7,913 nucleotides of DNA from Pseudomonadota bacterium (lineage in GTDB: Bacteria; Pseudomonadota; Alphaproteobacteria; Rhizobiales; Xanthobacteraceae), in assembly GCA_023431725.1 (NCBI GenBank), contig JAEYVN010000411.1, forward strand, positions 1-7,913, read 5' to 3'. The position numbers were made by a program, and so were the translations under genes. Under the pieces are notes generated by a model. The model saw nothing but the letters and a program-made list of their open reading frames with translations, had not been told where the DNA came from and did no database searches. The stretch's first letter is position 1, and the number at the start of each line of letters is the position of its first letter. Below, one piece after another: positions 5,716-7,913 of the stretch.

Positions 5716-5747
5716 CTGCAACACTCTCGGGCAATGTTCTGTTGCAG
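5716..5747. repeat. 8-bp inverted repeat between DUF1236-like B and the microprotein gene
   Basis: CTGCAACA (5716-5723) is mirrored by TGTTGCAG (5740-5747) across 16 bases. On the minus strand it lies 25 bases after the stop of gene B and about 90 bases before the microprotein start. It could be a weak terminator (no T-run follows) or a two-half-site operator for a dimeric regulator. The arms are exact; the role is not shown. Confidence 0.5.
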
Positions 5748-5772
5748 GCTTTGCTACTTTGAAGCGCTTTAA

Positions 5773-6366
5773 TTATTCGATAATTGCCGCCACATACCGC
5801 AAATTCCCGTCAACGAGCACAATCTTGTCGCCAAACTTGACGTACCGGTAAGGCGCGACCCACGGCATCTCAGCCACAACGCTGCGCGGCAGTGGATTCA
5901 GCGGGACGGTGGCAGGAAGAATTTCCGTTGCCGCGACCGCGAAGGGGGCGGTGACCGGCGCTTTTCCGTCCTGCGCAATGGCATTGACGATCGCCTGCTT
6001 CTGCTCGTCCGTGAAGTTGAACGTATGCGTCAAGGTCGGTTGCTGATCGTGCACGAAGATCGACTCGTCGTGTGCCGCGGTTTCTTGCGATGACGGAATG
6101 ACCTGCCCTGCAACATTGGGCTTGGCATTGTTGATAGGCTGTTCGGTGGGCGCGAGGCCAACGGTCGATTCAGGATTGCGCACTTGCGGCGCATTCAACG
6201 CAGGCGTCGTCGAGCCCTGCGGCTGCGCCATGCTCGGGTCAGCGCCTGTTTGGGCGGGGGACGGATTCACCGGACTGCCCGCCTCCTCGGTGAAGGCGCT
6301 GCCGCTCATCGCCGTGGTGACCAGCAGTGCCAAAAGGACGGTGCGGGCGGGTCTGAGAGTGCGCAT
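5773..6366 (-). CDS. DUF1236-like exported protein B with long linker, 197 aa
   Basis: A signal peptide occupies about residues 1-25 (MRTLRPARTVLLALLVTTAM onward). A long Pro/Asn/Gln/Ala-rich, probably disordered linker runs from about 27 to 112. The conserved C-terminal domain follows: FTDEQKQAIVNAI (118-130), then ATEILPATVPLNPLPRSVV (146-164), then YRYVKFGDKIVLVDGNLRYVAAIIE (173-197). The YRYV...D.IVLVD ending is the form I recall as typical of DUF1236; the usual VDP is VDG here. Start choice: the ATG at 6364-6366 has AAAGGA seven bases upstream, whereas the frame stays open for 28 implausible residues further. The linker could let the domain reach through or along the cell wall. A possible EcfG-like promoter lies at 6406-6430. 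No function is known. Confidence 0.85.
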   Translation of the reverse strand: MRTLRPARTVLLALLVTTAMSGSAFTEEAGSPVNPSPAQTGADPSMAQPQGSTTPALNAPQVRNPESTVGLAPTEQPINNAKPNVAGQVIPSSQETAAHDESIFVHDQQPTLTHTFNFTDEQKQAIVNAIAQDGKAPVTAPFAVAATEILPATVPLNPLPRSVVAEMPWVAPYRYVKFGDKIVLVDGNLRYVAAIIE

Positions 6367-6405
6367 CGATTTTTCCTTTATGGGCAAACACATTTTCACA
6401 CGGAC

Positions 6406-6430
6406 AATGCGTGCACCGGCAGGCTGTTCC
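6406..6430 (-). promoter_or_regulatory. Possible EcfG-like promoter upstream of DUF1236-like B
   Basis: On the minus strand GGAAC is followed by 16 bases and CATT, one mismatch from the cGTT box. It sits in the 89-bp gap between genes C and B, about 40 bases before the gene B start. With one mismatch in a short motif, chance occurrence is a real possibility. Confidence 0.33.
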
Positions 6431-6455
6431 GGCCGATCAACGTGGCACATCGGCT

Positions 6456-6839
6456 TTAAGGCAATTTCGATATGACCTCGACAACACGGCGCGTCTGCGG
6501 GTCGACAATGATCACCTGATTGACCACGCGCGCCAGCCGGAACGCCTCGGTCTTCGGCGCGAGCTCGACGATGGTTTTCGGCATCGCTTCAAGCTCGACA
6601 TTCTCCGGCACGATTGTCCCGACCACAGGCTGGAAGTTGGGCGGCGCCTCATTCTTGAAGTTCTGGTTGGTGACGCTGATGAGGATCGTCTGCTTCTGGG
6701 CATCGGTCAGATCCAGCCGCGGGATATCCCTGCTCGTCTCCTGCGCAATGGCCCCGGTCGCCTGAAGCATCAGCGCGGCAACGAGCGCAACGACGAGATG
6801 GGAAAGTCCTGCGAACGACCGGCGAATCTGAAGTCCCAT
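6456..6839 (-). CDS. DUF1236-like exported protein C, 127 aa
   Basis: A signal peptide (hydrophobic core HLVVALVAALMLQATGA, cleavage near AIA/Q at 32-33) is followed directly by the domain: LTDAQKQTILISV (44-56), then VGTIVPENVELEAMPKTIV (73-91), then VIIVDPQTRRVVEVI (109-123). Lacking the long linker of gene B, it is essentially signal peptide plus domain. The closing VDPQTRRVVEVI is a full match to the ending I recall for DUF1236. The ATG at 6837-6839 follows AGGAG by eight bases; the frame extends 65 codons further but that part overlaps the divergent gene's leader and looks non-coding. An EcfG-like promoter lies at 6864-6888. It shares a 184-bp divergent region with the 153-aa gene. Confidence 0.85.
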   Translation of the reverse strand: MGLQIRRSFAGLSHLVVALVAALMLQATGAIAQETSRDIPRLDLTDAQKQTILISVTNQNFKNEAPPNFQPVVGTIVPENVELEAMPKTIVELAPKTEAFRLARVVNQVIIVDPQTRRVVEVISKLP

Positions 6840-6863
6840 TGGCTTTCTCCTGCGTGCCATGCC

Positions 6864-6888
6864 AACCGGAAGCCACACCATTGGTTCC
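6864..6888 (-). promoter_or_regulatory. Probable EcfG-like promoter of DUF1236-like C
   Basis: On the minus strand GGAAC is followed by 16 bases and GGTT, differing from cGTT only at the least conserved first base. Transcription would start near 6857, leaving about 18 bases to the ATG and placing the AGGAG site inside the leader. Confidence 0.47.
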
Positions 6889-7023
6889 TCCGGCCGCGGG
6901 TCGCGCGATAAAGCCACACAGTCCAACGATTTTTCGCCGTGCCATGCTTCGCGAGCGTGGAACCACTTGACCGCGGGCGCGGCTAACGGCACGGTCCGCC
7001 CAACCGGGGATGGGGGTCTCCAA

Positions 7024-7485
7024 ATGTCCGTCAAGCGTCATCTTTTCATCATTGCCGCTTTGGGTGCGATGCTGCTGGCTCTGCCGCAGTCGCCGGCTCA
7101 TGCCGCCAATTGGCTTGAAAAGAATTTCTGGCTGAGTGGCCCCCGCTATTCCGGCAAGCTGCCGGCCTGCGACGAACCCATGGCGCTGGCTAAAATCGCC
7201 TCGCGCTTCGGCGCCAAGGAACACAAGTTCTGGAACTCCCCGCTGACGATCGTGAACTTCGATGCGATCCGGGAGACTGGCAACCGCCCCTGGGCCCCTG
7301 ACACGATTCCGCGGCGCTTCTGCTCGGGCCGGGCGCTGATCTCCGACGGCGTCTGGCGGCCGGTGCATTACCTGATCGGCGAGGACTTCGGCATGATCGG
7401 CGCGACCTGGGGCGTGGAATGGTGTGTCGTCGGCCTCGACCGCAACTGGGCCAACAATCCCGCCTGCCGGATGATGCGCCCGTAA
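7024..7485 (+). CDS. Exported four-cysteine conserved hypothetical protein, 153 aa
   Basis: A signal peptide (MSVKRHLFIIAALGAMLLAL, cleavage near AHA/A at 27-28) precedes a tryptophan-rich domain starting NWLEKNFWLSGPRY. Four cysteines (C49, C100, C134, C148) suggest two disulfides. Segments such as IPRRFCSGRALISDG, MIGATWGVEWCVVGLDRNWA and NPACRMMRP match, from memory, a strongly conserved family of periplasmic hypotheticals in Bradyrhizobium and other Hyphomicrobiales. No function is known to me, and I see no clear catalytic triad. The ATG at 7024 follows GGGGG by seven bases and gives a proper signal peptide; a 55-residue upstream extension is open but looks non-coding. It diverges from DUF1236-like C and lies 129 bases before the RNase T2 gene in the same direction. 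Confidence 0.85.
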   Translation: MSVKRHLFIIAALGAMLLALPQSPAHAANWLEKNFWLSGPRYSGKLPACDEPMALAKIASRFGAKEHKFWNSPLTIVNFDAIRETGNRPWAPDTIPRRFCSGRALISDGVWRPVHYLIGEDFGMIGATWGVEWCVVGLDRNWANNPACRMMRP

Positions 7486-7531
7486 GAGCCGTCGGCGGCG
7501 AATTTGCGCCTGTTCTATTTTCGTTTTGTTC

Positions 7532-7560
7532 TTGAAATGTTCCAACTGTCCCGCTAGCCT
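7532..7560 (+). promoter_or_regulatory. Possible sigma-70-type promoter of the RNase T2 gene
   Basis: TTGAAA (7532-7537), a 17-base spacer and TAGCCT (7555-7560) lie about 55 bases before the ATG. The -35 box is good (five of six) but the -10 box is poor, so the call is tentative. Confidence 0.28.
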
Positions 7561-7614
7561 CCGCGGATTGACGGTTGGCTGAATGTGTATCGGGTTTGTA
7601 TTCGGGGGCTTCCA

Positions 7615-7913
7615 ATGGCTGCAGTCGCCTATCGCTTCGGCATCGTTCTGACGTTCGTCTTCATCCTCACCATCACGGCGTTCGCGCAGAGCGTCGAACC
7701 GGTCGCTGCGCAAAGCCCGGAAACATTGTCTCCGGATCGCTTCGCGCAGTTTCAGCAGGACCGCGCCCATCAAGGCAGTCATCACAATAACGAACCGGGC
7801 CGCTTTGACTTTTATGTCCTGGCCCTGTCGTGGTCGCCCTCCTTCTGTGAAGCCTCGCGGGAGCGCAATGGCAGCCGAACGAACCAGCAGCAATGCGGCG
7901 CGCGTCCCTATTC
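7615..7913 (+). CDS. Secreted ribonuclease T2, N-terminal part, cut by the right edge
   Basis: RNase T2 enzymes cut single-stranded RNA through a 2',3'-cyclic phosphate intermediate; bacterial members act in the periplasm. The 99 complete residues show a signal peptide (MAAVAYRFGIVLTFVFILTI, cleavage near AFA/Q at 24-25) and a low-complexity stretch to about 60. The hallmark family opening follows, FDFYVLALSWSPSFCEA (64-80), then CGARPY (94-99). In complete family members this runs straight into the first catalytic histidine motif, HGLWP, and later a second one; both lie beyond the window, so activity cannot be judged. C78 and C94 probably form the first conserved disulfide. The ATG follows GGGGG by six bases. 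Family assignment is firm from the SWSPSFC segment. Confidence 0.9.
   Translation, partial: MAAVAYRFGIVLTFVFILTITAFAQSVEPVAAQSPETLSPDRFAQFQQDRAHQGSHHNNEPGRFDFYVLALSWSPSFCEASRERNGSRTNQQQCGARPY

Noticed and set aside
5152..5724. 190-codon minus-strand open frame
   Set aside because: It covers the microprotein gene and part of DUF1236-like A in a different frame. The alternatives have signal or membrane segments and ribosome sites, while this one is Arg/Ser/Cys-rich with no motif.
6649..7893. Long 414-codon minus-strand open frame
   Set aside because: It lies antisense to the 153-aa exported gene and the RNase T2 start, both with signal peptides and ribosome-binding sites, and partly overlaps DUF1236-like C in another frame. 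Its product is arginine/histidine-rich without recognisable motifs, as expected for a GC-rich shadow.
1..7913. Search for CRISPR arrays, toxin-antitoxin pairs, retrons, phage genes, insertion sequences, tRNA or rRNA
   Set aside because: No spaced direct repeats, transposase or integrase motifs, reverse transcriptase motifs, antitoxin-like DNA-binding proteins, or cloverleaf sequences were found on either strand.

Overview
The window looks like chromosome from an alphaproteobacterium of the Bradyrhizobium / Rhodopseudomonas / Afipia group (Nitrobacteraceae, order Hyphomicrobiales). The reasons are a GC-rich composition, a set of small conserved proteins I associate with that group, three proteins resembling DUF1236, and a promoter matching the alphaproteobacterial EcfG general-stress sigma factor. 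These family assignments come from pattern memory, not a database search. I see no rRNA, tRNA, CRISPR array, insertion sequence or phage gene.

Layout. (1) Positions 1-347, minus: the start of an exported protein that runs off the left edge. (2) 464-981, plus: a consensus EcfG promoter followed by two small cytosolic proteins, of 61 aa and 74 aa (a CxxC/CxxC zinc-ribbon-like protein), probably one operon. (3) 1001-2652: a 102-aa exported four-cysteine protein (minus), a 36-aa very basic protein (plus) that was easy to miss, a 105-aa cytosolic protein (minus), about 330 bp with no gene, and a histidine-rich exported protein (minus). Two clear hairpin terminators sit in this part. (4) 2798-4957, plus: an exported four-cysteine protein, a helical 133-aa cytosolic protein and a 287-aa exported protein with outer-membrane-barrel character. 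(5) 4971-6839, minus: three DUF1236-like exported paralogues, with a 52-aa single-pass membrane protein between the first and second. (6) 7024-7913, plus: a 153-aa exported four-cysteine protein and the N-terminal 99 residues of a secreted RNase T2, cut by the right edge.

Ten of the fifteen coding regions carry a recognisable signal peptide and an eleventh is a single-pass membrane protein. Apart from RNase T2, none has a function I can name. The most coherent reading is an envelope/periplasm-directed accessory region, at least partly under general stress control. Direct support for that control is one consensus EcfG promoter at 464-489, plus weaker matches upstream of two of the DUF1236-like genes. 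The most interesting object is the DUF1236-like trio with its embedded membrane microprotein. I found no evidence of a defence, toxin-antitoxin or mobile system.
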